Assembly: GCA_031555505.1 (NCBI GenBank)
Contig: JAVBUH010000040.1
Coordinates: forward strand, 1-51,281
Source: JAJDIA01 sp031555505
GTDB taxonomy: Bacteria; Bacteroidota; Bacteroidia; Bacteroidales; Tannerellaceae
DNA length: 51,281 nucleotides
Reading direction: 5' to 3'
Under the pieces are notes generated by a model. The model did no database searches. It was given only the letters and a program-made list of their open reading frames with translations, and was not told the DNA's origin. A program made the translations under genes and the position numbers. This document shows, piece by piece, positions 16,121 through 24,876 of the stretch (position 1 is the first letter of the stretch; each line of letters begins with the position of its first letter).

Positions 16121-16321
16121 ATGATTGAGTTAATTGGAACAAACGCTGGCCTGGTATGGAATACGTTGAACGAAGGCGGCAGAATGAATGTAAAAGACGT
16201 GAAGAAGGCAACTAAGATTAAAGCAGACAAGGACTTGTATGCAGCGTTAGGTTGGTTGGCCAAAGAAGGCAAATTGGCTTTCGAAGAAACAGAAAGCGAC
16301 GTGTTCATCGTATTGGTGTAA
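16121..16321 (+). CDS. Small winged-helix protein (DUF2582 family)
   Basis: This 66-residue protein opens with MIELIGTNAGLVWNTLNE and contains a compact helix-turn-helix and wing (DVKKATKIKADKDLYAALGWLAKEGKL). This is the DUF2582 winged-helix domain typical of Bacteroidota and some archaea. It has the shape of a DNA-binding domain but no sensor domain, and no target is known to me. The start at 16121 was preferred because it lies just past a good promoter. It is transcribed alone, with a terminator directly downstream. Confidence 0.82.
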   Translation: MIELIGTNAGLVWNTLNEGGRMNVKDVKKATKIKADKDLYAALGWLAKEGKLAFEETESDVFIVLV

Positions 16322-16353
16322 GCACATTTGAGCCCATTAAAAAGAGAAAGAAG

Positions 16354-16390
16354 AGGCTGCCCGTAAAATATCGGACAGCCTTTCCTGTTT
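16354..16390 (+). terminator. Intrinsic terminator after winged-helix gene
   Basis: AGGCTGCCCG (16354-16363) pairs with CGGACAGCCT (16372-16381) with one mismatch, followed by TTCCTGTTTT. Confidence 0.65.
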
Positions 16391-16449
16391 TCAGCCGGTT
16401 CCTCTTATATCACAAGGAGCTGCACATTTGATATTTTTATCATCCGAAT

Positions 16450-16481
16450 GTTGGTTTATTCGATTCTTAATCCTACTTTTG
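16450..16481 (+). promoter_or_regulatory. Promoter of coiled-coil gene and zapA
   Basis: GTTG (16450-16453) and TACTTTTG (16474-16481) are 20 bases apart, with the start codon at 16500. Confidence 0.6.
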
Positions 16482-16499
16482 TGTAGAATTTGGTGTGGA

Positions 16500-16793
16500 A
16501 TGACCGAAAATGATAAAAGAATGTTAGCCGTATTGGGTGTACGCGTTCGTGATTTGATGGTTAAATGCCAGGAGCATAAACAACAGATTAGCGAACTCAC
16601 GCTTATTTTAGAAAAAAAAGAAGCAGAGATACGGCAGACAAAACAAACGATCGACCAATTAAACACCAGATGTGATAACATTCTGACGGCGCATGCTGTT
16701 TCATTAGATGAAGGAGATATAAAAAGCGCCCGAATGCGGTTATCCAAGTTAGTGCGGGAAGTTGATAAGTGCATTGCATTATTAAACGAGTAG
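16500..16793 (+). CDS. Small coiled-coil protein upstream of zapA
   Basis: This 97-residue protein is nearly all helical. The middle (about residues 30-65, KQQISELTLILEKKEAEIR and onward) has heptad-like spacing of Leu/Ile residues, predicting a coiled coil. I recognise no catalytic motif. Its position five bases before zapA, under one promoter, suggests it acts in division with ZapA, perhaps as a ZapB-like partner. That is inference from position and shape, and no sequence family was recognised with confidence. The start at 16500 follows the -7 box by 18 bases; an upstream in-frame start would lie before the promoter. Confidence 0.75.
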   Translation: MTENDKRMLAVLGVRVRDLMVKCQEHKQQISELTLILEKKEAEIRQTKQTIDQLNTRCDNILTAHAVSLDEGDIKSARMRLSKLVREVDKCIALLNE

Positions 16794-16798
16794 ACGCA

Positions 16799-17098
16799 AT
16801 GAACGACAATGTTTTTAAAATACATGTAGACATAGCCGGAAGCAGTTATGGTCTGCGAATCAATAGAGAGGATGAAGCGTTGGTACGCGAAGCGGCCAAG
16901 CAGGTTCGCCATAAATTGATGCAGTACCGGAGCGCTTTCCCATCTGATGAGTTATCTGATAAGGACAGACTTGCCATGGTGGTGCTACAACTGTCTATCG
17001 AGAATCTGAAACTGGAAGACCGAAATGACACAAGTCCCTTTACAGAACAGATACTTCAGCTCACAAACGAGCTGGAAGTGTTTCTGAGAGACGAGTGA
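16799..17098 (+). CDS. zapA: Cell division protein ZapA
   Basis: This 99-residue protein has the ZapA layout: a short N-terminal beta domain (FKIHVDIAGSSYGLRINRED), followed by a helix with EEALVREAAKQV-like spacing and a C-terminal coiled coil (ENLKLEDRN onward). ZapA binds FtsZ filaments and promotes Z-ring bundling in the cytoplasm. The start at 16799 was chosen because it begins right at the first strand; the upstream in-frame start overlaps the previous gene. A strong terminator follows. Confidence 0.88.
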   Translation: MNDNVFKIHVDIAGSSYGLRINREDEALVREAAKQVRHKLMQYRSAFPSDELSDKDRLAMVVLQLSIENLKLEDRNDTSPFTEQILQLTNELEVFLRDE

Positions 17099-17124
17099 TT
17101 ACATGTTTATAAGACATTTTTCCG

Positions 17125-17168
17125 CACTGCTATTGCACGTTAAGCGCGTGTGACGGTAGTGTTTTTTT
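17125..17168 (+). terminator. Intrinsic terminator after zapA
   Basis: CACTGCTATTGCACG (17125-17139) pairs with CGTGTGACGGTAGTG (17147-17161) with one mismatch and several G-T pairs, followed by seven T residues. It separates zapA from rny. Confidence 0.8.
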
Positions 17169-17203
17169 ATATTTATATAATACGAACTTAAATTATTTGT
17201 AAA

Positions 17204-18739
17204 ATGGAATTGTATATCATATTACCGATTATAACCCTCCTCATCGGAGGTCTGTCGGTATGGGTTGGGATGCGGTTTCTTTTCAAGTCGAAGTATAATT
17301 CCATACTTCAGGAAGCCGAAAAAGAAGCCGAAGTAATTAAGAAAAACAAATTGCTCGAAGTAAAGGAGAAATTCCTTCACCTGAAATCCGACCTGGAAAA
17401 GCAGGTATCGCAGCGCAATGCGAAGATACAATCTGTAGAGGCTAAGCTGAAACAGAAGGAAATGTCAATCAATCAGCGCCAGGAAGACCTCCAAAGGAAA
17501 AATGGTGAAATCGAAACCGTCCGGGAGAATCTCTCCTTACAACTCGAAGTAGTGGAGAAGAAGAAACAGGAATTAGACCGGATGCACCAACGCGAAGTGG
17601 AACAACTGGAAACACTCTCCGGTTTGTCGGCTGAAGAAGCCAAAGAGCGCCTGATCGAGTCACTCAAAGACGAAGCCAAATCACAAGCCACGTCCTTCAT
17701 CAACGAGATCATGGAAGAAGCCAAAATGACGGCAAACAAGGAAGCTAAAAAGATTGTGATCCAGTCTATCCAACGGGTAGCAACCGAAACAGCGATCGAA
17801 AACTCCATTACAGTATTCCATATTGAATCCGACGAGATCAAAGGACGTATCATCGGACGTGAAGGACGTAATATCCGTGCCCTCGAAGCAGCAACCGGCA
17901 TCGAGATTGTGGTAGACGACACCCCTGAAGCCATCGTGCTTTCCGGCTTTGATCCGGTACGCAGAGAAATCGCCCGGCTGGCCTTGCACCAATTGGTACA
18001 GGACGGACGTATTCACCCGGCCCGTATTGAAGAAGTAGTGACTAAAGTACGCAAGCAGGTAGAAGAAGAAGTGATCGAGACGGGTAAACGGACTACCATT
18101 GACCTGGGTATCCATGGCCTGCATCCCGAACTGATCCGACTGATCGGTAAAATGAAATACCGTTCATCGTATGGACAGAACCTCTTGCAACACGCACGTG
18201 AAACCGCCAACCTCTGTGCCGTAATGGCATCTGAACTGGGACTGAATCCGAAGAAAGCGAAACGCGCCGGCCTGTTGCATGACATCGGCAAAGTGCCCGA
18301 TGACGAGCCCGAATTGCCACACGCCATCCTTGGCATGAAGTTGTGTGAGAAATATAAGGAGAAACCGGATATCTGTAATGCTGTAGGTGCCCACCACGAC
18401 GAAACGGAAATGCAAACATTGCTGGCTCCGATCGTACAGGTATGCGACGCTATCTCAGGAGCCCGTCCGGGAGCTCGCCGTGAGATTGTAGAAGCCTATA
18501 TCAAACGGCTGAACGACTTGGAACAACTGGCCCTCTCTTATCCGGGCGTAGTAAAAACGTATGCCATCCAGGCCGGACGAGAACTGCGCGTGATCGTCGG
18601 TGCGGATAAGATCGACGATAAGGATACAGAAAGTTTGTCGACCGAAATCGCTAAGAAGATTCAAGACGAGATGACGTATCCGGGACAGGTGAAGATCACA
18701 GTGATCCGCGAAACCCGCGCCGTAAGCTACGCCAAATAA
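17204..18739 (+). CDS. rny: Ribonuclease Y
   Basis: This 511-residue membrane-bound endoribonuclease initiates mRNA decay. An N-terminal transmembrane helix (about residues 3-22) is followed by a long coiled coil (about 30-165, rich in K/E/Q), then a KH domain with GRIIGREGRNIRALEAATG. The HD domain follows, with GLLHDIGKVPDD and AHHDETEM. Length matches the family (about 510-520). It stands alone between two terminators, downstream of zapA, an arrangement seen in other Bacteroidota. Confidence 0.97.
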   Translation: MELYIILPIITLLIGGLSVWVGMRFLFKSKYNSILQEAEKEAEVIKKNKLLEVKEKFLHLKSDLEKQVSQRNAKIQSVEAKLKQKEMSINQRQEDLQRKNGEIETVRENLSLQLEVVEKKKQELDRMHQREVEQLETLSGLSAEEAKERLIESLKDEAKSQATSFINEIMEEAKMTANKEAKKIVIQSIQRVATETAIENSITVFHIESDEIKGRIIGREGRNIRALEAATGIEIVVDDTPEAIVLSGFDPVRREIARLALHQLVQDGRIHPARIEEVVTKVRKQVEEEVIETGKRTTIDLGIHGLHPELIRLIGKMKYRSSYGQNLLQHARETANLCAVMASELGLNPKKAKRAGLLHDIGKVPDDEPELPHAILGMKLCEKYKEKPDICNAVGAHHDETEMQTLLAPIVQVCDAISGARPGARREIVEAYIKRLNDLEQLALSYPGVVKTYAIQAGRELRVIVGADKIDDKDTESLSTEIAKKIQDEMTYPGQVKITVIRETRAVSYAK

Positions 18740-18756
18740 GACAGACAATCATACGA

Positions 18757-18795
18757 ACGGGAGGCTGCGCTGCAAGGTACAGCCTCCTGTTCTAT
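18757..18795 (+). terminator. Intrinsic terminator after rny
   Basis: ACGGGAGGCTG (18757-18767) pairs with CAGCCTCCTGT (18780-18790) with one mismatch; the T-rich tail is short (TTCTATTAT). Confidence 0.7.
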
Positions 18796-18829
18796 TATAT
18801 ATGCATAAAACAGGGAAATAAAATCTGTA

Positions 18830-18859
18830 CGTTACGTAAAATAATGTATCTTCGTAACG
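18830..18859. promoter_or_regulatory. Inverted repeat over the kinase promoter
   Basis: CGTTACG (18830-18836) and CGTAACG (18853-18859) are perfect reverse complements 16 bases apart. A -7-like TATCTTCG (18847-18854) runs into the right arm. The ATG of the kinase-RapZ gene is at 18873. The layout is that of an operator over a promoter (inference). Confidence 0.5.
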
Positions 18860-18872
18860 AAAAGAAACAGGA

Positions 18873-20303
18873 ATGACTACAGAAGCACTTCTACGGCTCT
18901 ATGAATCGTTTACAGGTTCACCGGCCACAGTAATTGTTGAACTACCCTCTTCGGGATCTAATCGTCGCTATTTCAGACTATCCGGCAGTAAGACGCTGAT
19001 CGGAGTCAGCGGGACGTCGTATGAAGAGAACAAGGCATTCATATACATGTCGTCGCACTTCCGTAAACAGGGGTTGCCGGTACCGGAAGTATATTGCTGG
19101 TCGGAAAACCTGGCCTACTACCTGCAGGAAGACCTGGGCGACACGTTGCTGTTCCATGCCATAGAGAAAGGGCGCAAAAGTTGTGTTTTTGATGAAGATG
19201 AGCGCTTGTTGCTGCATAAGTCAATAGCCTTGTTGCCTTCTATCCAGTTTGCCGGAGCCGAAGGACTGGACTTTTCCTACTGTTATCCGCAACCGGAATT
19301 CAACGAACGCTCCATCCTCTGGGATCTCAACTATTTCAAATACTGTTTTCTGAAAGCAACCGGCATGGAGTTTCAGGAAAACCGGCTGGAAGATGATTTC
19401 CAGAAAATGAGCGAAGTGTTGCTGCAAAGCGCCTCCGCCACATTTATGTACCGGGACTTTCAATCTCGCAATGTAATGATCAAGGAAGGCGAACCCTGGT
19501 TCATCGATTTCCAGGGTGGACGGAAAGGGCCGGTTTACTACGATGTAGCCTCCTTCCTCTGGCAGGCAAAAGCCAACTATCCGGAGGGGCTCCGCAATGA
19601 ACTGCTGCAGACATACATACAGGCATTACGCCGGTATATACCGGTAGACGAAGCCTACTTCCTCAGCCAGTTGAGACACTTTGTCCTTTTCCGTACGCTT
19701 CAGGTATTGGGCGCTTATGGGTTCCGCGGCTATTTTGAGAAGAAACCCCATTTCATACAAAGTGTGCCGTTTGCCCTCGAAAACCTGCGCCAGCTTCTAC
19801 GTGATGAGTATCCCGAGTATCCCTACCTCTTCCAGGTGCTGCGTGAGTTGACCGGCCTCAAGCAATTCTCAGACGATATCAAGAAACGCACATTGGAGGT
19901 CAAGATCGTTAGTTTTGCCTATAAGAAAGGGATTCCTAACGACCCATCTGGAAATGGCGGCGGCTTTGTTTTTGATTGCCGTGCCATTAACAACCCCGGG
20001 AAATATGAACGATATAACCATTTTACCGGACTGGACGAGCCGGTTGTCCGCTTTTTAGAGGAAGAAGGAGAAATTACCGGTTTCCTCGATCATGTCTATA
20101 CAATGGTTGACTCTTCCGTGCAGCGATACATTGACCGTGGATTTACGAACCTGATGGTTTGCTTCGGTTGCACAGGCGGACAACATCGTTCCGTATATTC
20201 AGCCCAGCGGCTGTCGGAACACCTGAACAGGAAGTTCGGGATACGGGTAGATTTGGTACACCGGGAACAAAACATTGAACAAATATTCGAAGCTACTATA
20301 TGA
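18873..20303 (+). CDS. Amino-sugar kinase (AmgK-like) fused to RapZ C-terminal domain
   Basis: This 476-residue protein has two parts. Residues about 1-330 form an aminoglycoside-phosphotransferase-like kinase, with the catalytic loop YRDFQSRNVM and metal-binding IDFQGGRKGPVYYD. This resembles AmgK, the anomeric MurNAc/GlcNAc kinase of peptidoglycan recycling. Residues about 345-476 match the C-terminal domain of RapZ, with YKKGIPNDPSGNGGGFVFD, then FGCTGGQHRSVYSA. RapZ-C senses glucosamine-6-phosphate in E. coli; the N-terminal P-loop domain of RapZ is absent. The stop overlaps the start of the nucleotidyltransferase (ATGA), so both proteins are made together. The kinase substrate is inferred from this pairing. 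Confidence 0.85.
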   Translation: MTTEALLRLYESFTGSPATVIVELPSSGSNRRYFRLSGSKTLIGVSGTSYEENKAFIYMSSHFRKQGLPVPEVYCWSENLAYYLQEDLGDTLLFHAIEKGRKSCVFDEDERLLLHKSIALLPSIQFAGAEGLDFSYCYPQPEFNERSILWDLNYFKYCFLKATGMEFQENRLEDDFQKMSEVLLQSASATFMYRDFQSRNVMIKEGEPWFIDFQGGRKGPVYYDVASFLWQAKANYPEGLRNELLQTYIQALRRYIPVDEAYFLSQLRHFVLFRTLQVLGAYGFRGYFEKKPHFIQSVPFALENLRQLLRDEYPEYPYLFQVLRELTGLKQFSDDIKKRTLEVKIVSFAYKKGIPNDPSGNGGGFVFDCRAINNPGKYERYNHFTGLDEPVVRFLEEEGEITGFLDHVYTMVDSSVQRYIDRGFTNLMVCFGCTGGQHRSVYSAQRLSEHLNRKFGIRVDLVHREQNIEQIFEATI

Positions 20304-21043
20304 ATGCGATGATTTTTGCAGCCGGTTTGGGCACAAGACTCAAACCGCTGACTGACAACACCCCTAAAGCATTGTTGACTGTAAATGGAAAACCAATGCT
20401 TGAACACATTATCCTGAAACTAAAAGCAGCAGGTTTCAACCAGATCGTGATCAACATTCACCATTTTGGAGAGCAGATCATCGATTTTCTGGAAGCAAAC
20501 GACAACTTTGGCCTTCAGATCCACATCTCAGATGAGCGGGACTACCTGCTTGATACCGGTGGCGGCATCAAAAAGGCAGCCCACTTCTTTCAGCGGGACA
20601 AACCGATCCTGGTACACAATGTAGATATTGCTTCCAATGTAAACCTGCAAGACCTGTATAACGCACATCTTGCCGCCAAACCACTGGCCACATTGTTAGT
20701 GAGCCAACGGGAAACCTCACGCTATCTGCTATTCAACAAGGATAACAAACTATGCGGATGGCGCAACCGGGAGACCGGGGAAGTAAAATCATACTATCCC
20801 CAATTCGATCCGCGTCAGTACAAAGAGTTTGCTTTTGGAGGCGTTCACGTTTTATCGCCGCAAATTTTTGAATGGATGGAAGAATGGACCGGCAAATTCC
20901 CTATCATCAACTTTTACCTGTCTATCTGCGCTAAAGCGAAGATACAGGCTTATCCGGCTGAAAACCTGGAGCTGATTGATATAGGCAAACCGGAAGCCAT
21001 TGAAAAGGCAGAAGCTTGGATGAAGAGCCATCCGAACAGATAA
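20300..21043 (+). CDS. Nucleotidyltransferase, MurU-like
   Basis: This 247-residue enzyme has the sugar-phosphate nucleotidyltransferase fold: AAGLGTRLKPLTDNTPKALL near the N-terminus (NTP-binding and catalytic lysine), HNVDIASN as the metal-binding region, and FGGVHVLSP later. The size and motif set fit MurU (N-acetylmuramate-1-phosphate uridylyltransferase) or related mannose/glucose-1-phosphate enzymes. Coupling to the AmgK-like gene favours the MurU reading: kinase makes sugar-1-phosphate and this enzyme makes the UDP-sugar, bypassing de novo MurA/MurB. A bidirectional terminator follows. Confidence 0.85.
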   Translation: MNAMIFAAGLGTRLKPLTDNTPKALLTVNGKPMLEHIILKLKAAGFNQIVINIHHFGEQIIDFLEANDNFGLQIHISDERDYLLDTGGGIKKAAHFFQRDKPILVHNVDIASNVNLQDLYNAHLAAKPLATLLVSQRETSRYLLFNKDNKLCGWRNRETGEVKSYYPQFDPRQYKEFAFGGVHVLSPQIFEWMEEWTGKFPIINFYLSICAKAKIQAYPAENLELIDIGKPEAIEKAEAWMKSHPNR

Positions 21044-21060
21044 GCGCCACCAAAGAACAA

Positions 21061-21097
21061 AAAAGCGGCCATCCCTATGCAAGAGATGGCCGCTTTT
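21061..21097. terminator. Bidirectional terminator between murU-like gene and guaB
   Basis: AAAAGCGGCCATC (21061-21073) and GATGGCCGCTTTT (21085-21097) are perfect complements with T or A runs on both sides, serving the two convergent genes. Confidence 0.9.
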
Positions 21098-21115
21098 ATA
21101 TATATAACGAACAGG

Positions 21116-22609
21116 TCAACCTTGTTCTTTGAGAATCACATCATGTGCACCGCCTTCCACAATACTGGTAGACGAGACAAGGGTTATCTTGGCATTCTTC
21201 TGCAATTGGGAGATTGTAATAGCACCACAGCTGCACATGGTAGCTTTCATCTTACCCAATGTAACATCCAGGTTATCTTTCATTTTACCGGCATAAGGCA
21301 CATAGCTGTCCACACCTTCTTCAAATTTCAGCGACTCAGTACCACCCATATCATAGCGTTGCCAGTTTTTGGCACGATTGGAACCTTCACCCCAATACTC
21401 TTTTACAAAACTATTCCCAATACGTAATTTCTTCGTGGGCGATTCGTCAAAACGGGCAAAATAACGTCCCATCATCAGGAAATCAGCCCCCATAGCCAGC
21501 GCCAGTACCATGTGATAATCGTGCACCAGGCCACCATCACTACAGATCGGGATATACACCCCTTTTTCACGGAAGTAATCGTCGCGAGCCTCAGCCACAT
21601 CAATGATGGCCGTTGCCTGTCCACGTCCGATCCCTTTCTGTTCACGTGTGATACAGATCGATCCTCCACCGATACCTACTTTGATAAAATCGGCACCGGC
21701 ATCAGCCAGGTAGTTAAACCCATCCCGATCGACAATATTCCCGGCACCCACATAGACCTGGTCTCCATACGCTTCTTTGATCCAACGCAAAGTATCGTAT
21801 TGCCATTCGGAATAACCATCGGAAGAGTCGATACACAATACATCCACACCAGCTTCCACCAAAGCAGGAACACGTTCTTTGAAATCACGGGTATTGATAC
21901 CGGCACCAACAAGCAATTTTTTATCCGCACCAGACAGTTCGTTCGGGTTATCACGACGACTGTCATAATCCTTACGGAATACAAAGTACTGCAACCGTTG
22001 ATCTTCATCGATAATAGGGAGTTGGTTTATTTTATTATCCCAAATCACCTGGTTGGCTTCTTTCAGTGACATACCCAGTCGTCCGACGATCAACTCGACA
22101 AAGGGCGTCATAAAATCCTCCACTTTCATGTTCAGGTCGTCTTTTTCCGGGCGGTAATCACGACTGGTCACCAGCCCAAGTAACTTGCCATGCGGGGTTC
22201 CATCGTCCGTCACTCCGATCGTATTGTGCTCGGTATTGCGCACCATCTCAAGTACATCTTTCAATGTATGTTCAGGGGTTACGTTCGAATCACTGATCAC
22301 AAAACCGGCCTTGAATTTCTTAACTCTCCGTACCATTTCTACTTGGTTCTCAATAGTTTGAGAACCGAAGACGAATGAAATGCCCCCATTGCGGGCCAGT
22401 TCGATTGCCAGCTCCGGACCGGAAACAGACTGCATGATAGCCGAAACAACCGGGATATTCAGTTCAATCGGAGAGGATTCGCCTGCTCTGAATTTGACAA
22501 GCGGGGTTTTCAACGAGACGTTCGTCGGGATACATTCTTTCGTAGTCAGCCCGGGAATAAGCAAATATTCTCCAAAGGTTCTTGACACATCGTTCAAATA
22601 AACTGCCAT
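21116..22609 (-). CDS. guaB: Inosine-5'-monophosphate dehydrogenase
   Basis: This 497-residue enzyme oxidises IMP to XMP with NAD, the committed step to GMP. The TIM barrel is interrupted by two CBS domains (about residues 95-215). The catalytic loop is GIGGGSICITREQKGIGRGQ, with the nucleophilic cysteine near residue 318, and the flap region continues from YDMGGTESLKFEEG. The barrel opening has ECIPTNVSLKTPLV and VVSAIMQSVSG. The GGGSICITRE form differs slightly from the common GPGSICTTR, as in other Bacteroidota. It is transcribed alone from its own promoter. Confidence 0.95.
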   Translation of the reverse strand: MAVYLNDVSRTFGEYLLIPGLTTKECIPTNVSLKTPLVKFRAGESSPIELNIPVVSAIMQSVSGPELAIELARNGGISFVFGSQTIENQVEMVRRVKKFKAGFVISDSNVTPEHTLKDVLEMVRNTEHNTIGVTDDGTPHGKLLGLVTSRDYRPEKDDLNMKVEDFMTPFVELIVGRLGMSLKEANQVIWDNKINQLPIIDEDQRLQYFVFRKDYDSRRDNPNELSGADKKLLVGAGINTRDFKERVPALVEAGVDVLCIDSSDGYSEWQYDTLRWIKEAYGDQVYVGAGNIVDRDGFNYLADAGADFIKVGIGGGSICITREQKGIGRGQATAIIDVAEARDDYFREKGVYIPICSDGGLVHDYHMVLALAMGADFLMMGRYFARFDESPTKKLRIGNSFVKEYWGEGSNRAKNWQRYDMGGTESLKFEEGVDSYVPYAGKMKDNLDVTLGKMKATMCSCGAITISQLQKNAKITLVSSTSIVEGGAHDVILKEQG

Positions 22610-22639
22610 AGATCTATTATTTTGCCTGATATGAGGTTA

Positions 22640-22647
22640 CAAAGGTA
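22640..22647 (-). promoter_or_regulatory. -7 box of guaB
   Basis: TACCTTTG on the minus strand matches TAnnTTTG, 31 bases upstream of the start codon. No good -33 box was seen. Confidence 0.5.
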
Positions 22648-22744
22648 ATGAAATTCGATTAGGTAAATGGGTTTCCGTCAAAAAACATTCGGGCAAGACA
22701 GATACAACTTCGGGCAGAGGCTCACTCTGTCCTGCTACCTTCCA

Positions 22745-24799
22745 TCAAAAATGGTAAGTCAATGTTAACCAGGTCACACGGGGATCACGATTACGTACCT
22801 GCCTCATCTGCATCGTTTCAGCATGGATCAGTGTAACCTCTTCCATGCTGTCGAACAGGTTATTGACACTGAGATTGGCACGCAATTTACGCTGCATAAA
22901 ATACTGGGAAACACCCACATTCACACTGGAGCGGTCTTCGATCTTCCCCTGGGGGGTGAGCTGGTCTGATACGACAAATCCATCCAGCTGCAATTCGGTA
23001 GTTGATGTCACACGAAAATGGAGGAATCCCTTCAAGTCCCAGCACACCATCGACTTCTTTTCACTGTAACCGACCACACGGCCGTCAACTTCGTCACGGT
23101 ACACATCACCCGAAAGGTTGGCAGACAGGAAAGAGAAGGGCGTCCAGTTTACAGACAGTTCAGCGCCCAGCGTCTGACTGTTTCCTACATTGGCCTTTTC
23201 CCAGATCGCAAGATTATCTGTTTCCCGGAGCACTTCCATCAAACGGTTGCTGCGATAGCGGTAATAAACAGCCGGCGCCATGCGGGTACGTCCTACGCTG
23301 AACGGCCAGGTCAGTTCCAGTGATTGTATGTACTCGTCTCTCAAGTCCGGGTTACCCTGTTTGATGTGTGTGGCATCCGCCCGGTCGATAAACGGATTCA
23401 GGTCGGCTCCATAAGGCCGGATCACCCGCTGCTGATAAGTAAGACGCCATTCGCTGTTGGCTCCGGTTTGGTACGCCAGGCGTAAACGGGGGTACCAATG
23501 GAGACCTGTATTGGTCTGCCCGGCAGCTTCCTGACGTGACCATTCAGCCTGCGTCCCCAGCTCGACTGAAAAAGACTCCCAATCCTTCTCTACGGAGAAA
23601 AACAGCAGATTAGTCAACCGGTCGAAATCAAACACATCCGATTTCAGCGCATTGGGCACCCAGCCCCCCTCTTTCAGGTCGCTGGCTTCCGCCTCGTAAT
23701 GCTCTTTCCGGTATCGACCGATATAACCGGCATGCATCCGGGCTGTAGCACTCCACGGCTTGTGATAAGCGGCAGACAGATAGTAATTATCTTTCTGCTG
23801 GCGGATATACAGATTATCCTGTGCTACGACAGCACCAGTCTGAGGATTCTCATTTTCAAAATCGTTATCCTCGTCATACACAAAATTGTTATAATTAAAG
23901 ACTACTTCCAACTGATCGTCCGGTTGGGTGAAGGTATGACTCCAACGGGCTTCGGCAGCATACGCATCTTGTTGTTGGTGGTTATAGCGGTTGCGCAGCA
24001 TACGGTTTACCACTTCACCTGCAGGATTATACCGTGTATTATGGATCCGCCCATAGCGGCTGTAATCCATATAATAATAAAGCCCGTATACCGAAACCAG
24101 GTCGCGGGGTGTAAGGTCATATCCTGCATACAAATCAGCCACATGTACATCCGGCCATGCAGAAGCGGAATTATCCATCACTGTGGTACCGGTAGCCGTG
24201 GTAGTCGATTTAGCAAATGTACGCATACGATACTCATGCCTGTAGTTGTATTTAGCATTCACATGCCATTTGCCCGGATGCAGGTTAAGCACGGCCCCGA
24301 CGTTGTAGCGCTCATCGAATCCGGCGCCCAGGGTTACCATCACAGGGGCATCCAGCCGGGTATATAGCGATGAGGCCAGGTTGAACAAGCCGGCATCACC
24401 ATCCGGCACCCAGCTGACAGGCGGATAAGAGGAAACAGACAGTTGATTGAAAAACAGCGCAGGCAACTGGATCAGTACATCACCGTTGTATTCTTCCAGT
24501 AACCCATAAGGAACATTGTTGATCAATATCCCGGACCGACCCGATCCGCGAAACAACACACCTCCTTCCATATCGGCTACCACAGATGGAAGTTGACGGA
24601 AAGCATCAGCTGTTGTTCCGGCGATACTGGTCAGGTTATTCTCTACATCCAACCGTTTCACTTCCCCGATATTCAAACCCGGGAAACGCACACCCCGTAC
24701 ATCCAGCCGTTCCAACACAATGGTAGTATCGGCCGGCGTTTGAGCAAAGGTGGCAGCAGTATAGAAACAGCCAACTATCCAAAAGATTAATTTCCTCAT
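22745..24799 (-). CDS. TonB-dependent outer-membrane receptor, orphan
   Basis: This 684-residue protein has a signal peptide ending near ATFAQ, a plug domain (about residues 40-140, with LFRGSGRSGILINNVPYG), and a long beta-barrel rich in aromatic and polar alternation ending in TLTYHF. There is no N-terminal carboxypeptidase-regulatory-like domain and no neighbouring susD, so it is not a classical glycan-utilisation pair. The substrate (metal chelate, vitamin or other) cannot be deduced. It lies upstream of guaB on the same strand, but a promoter separates them. A small lipoprotein gene precedes it. Confidence 0.85.
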   Translation of the reverse strand: MRKLIFWIVGCFYTAATFAQTPADTTIVLERLDVRGVRFPGLNIGEVKRLDVENNLTSIAGTTADAFRQLPSVVADMEGGVLFRGSGRSGILINNVPYGLLEEYNGDVLIQLPALFFNQLSVSSYPPVSWVPDGDAGLFNLASSLYTRLDAPVMVTLGAGFDERYNVGAVLNLHPGKWHVNAKYNYRHEYRMRTFAKSTTTATGTTVMDNSASAWPDVHVADLYAGYDLTPRDLVSVYGLYYYMDYSRYGRIHNTRYNPAGEVVNRMLRNRYNHQQQDAYAAEARWSHTFTQPDDQLEVVFNYNNFVYDEDNDFENENPQTGAVVAQDNLYIRQQKDNYYLSAAYHKPWSATARMHAGYIGRYRKEHYEAEASDLKEGGWVPNALKSDVFDFDRLTNLLFFSVEKDWESFSVELGTQAEWSRQEAAGQTNTGLHWYPRLRLAYQTGANSEWRLTYQQRVIRPYGADLNPFIDRADATHIKQGNPDLRDEYIQSLELTWPFSVGRTRMAPAVYYRYRSNRLMEVLRETDNLAIWEKANVGNSQTLGAELSVNWTPFSFLSANLSGDVYRDEVDGRVVGYSEKKSMVCWDLKGFLHFRVTSTTELQLDGFVVSDQLTPQGKIEDRSSVNVGVSQYFMQRKLRANLSVNNLFDSMEEVTLIHAETMQMRQVRNRDPRVTWLTLTYHF

Positions 24800-24825
24800 G
24801 TGTTTCCAGTTAGATAAAATAAAAA

Positions 24826-24852
24826 AGTCTGTATGATGATACCATACAGACT
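24826..24852 (-). terminator. Terminator of small lipoprotein gene
   Basis: AGTCTGTATG (24826-24835) pairs perfectly with CATACAGACT (24843-24852); on the minus strand the stem is followed by a T-rich run. Confidence 0.85.
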
Positions 24853-24876
24853 AACTCATGATCGATGCGTTTCTGC

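Noticed and set aside
22745..24799. SusC-type glycan importer
   Set aside because: It lacks the N-terminal regulatory-like domain, is short for SusC, and has no SusD neighbour.
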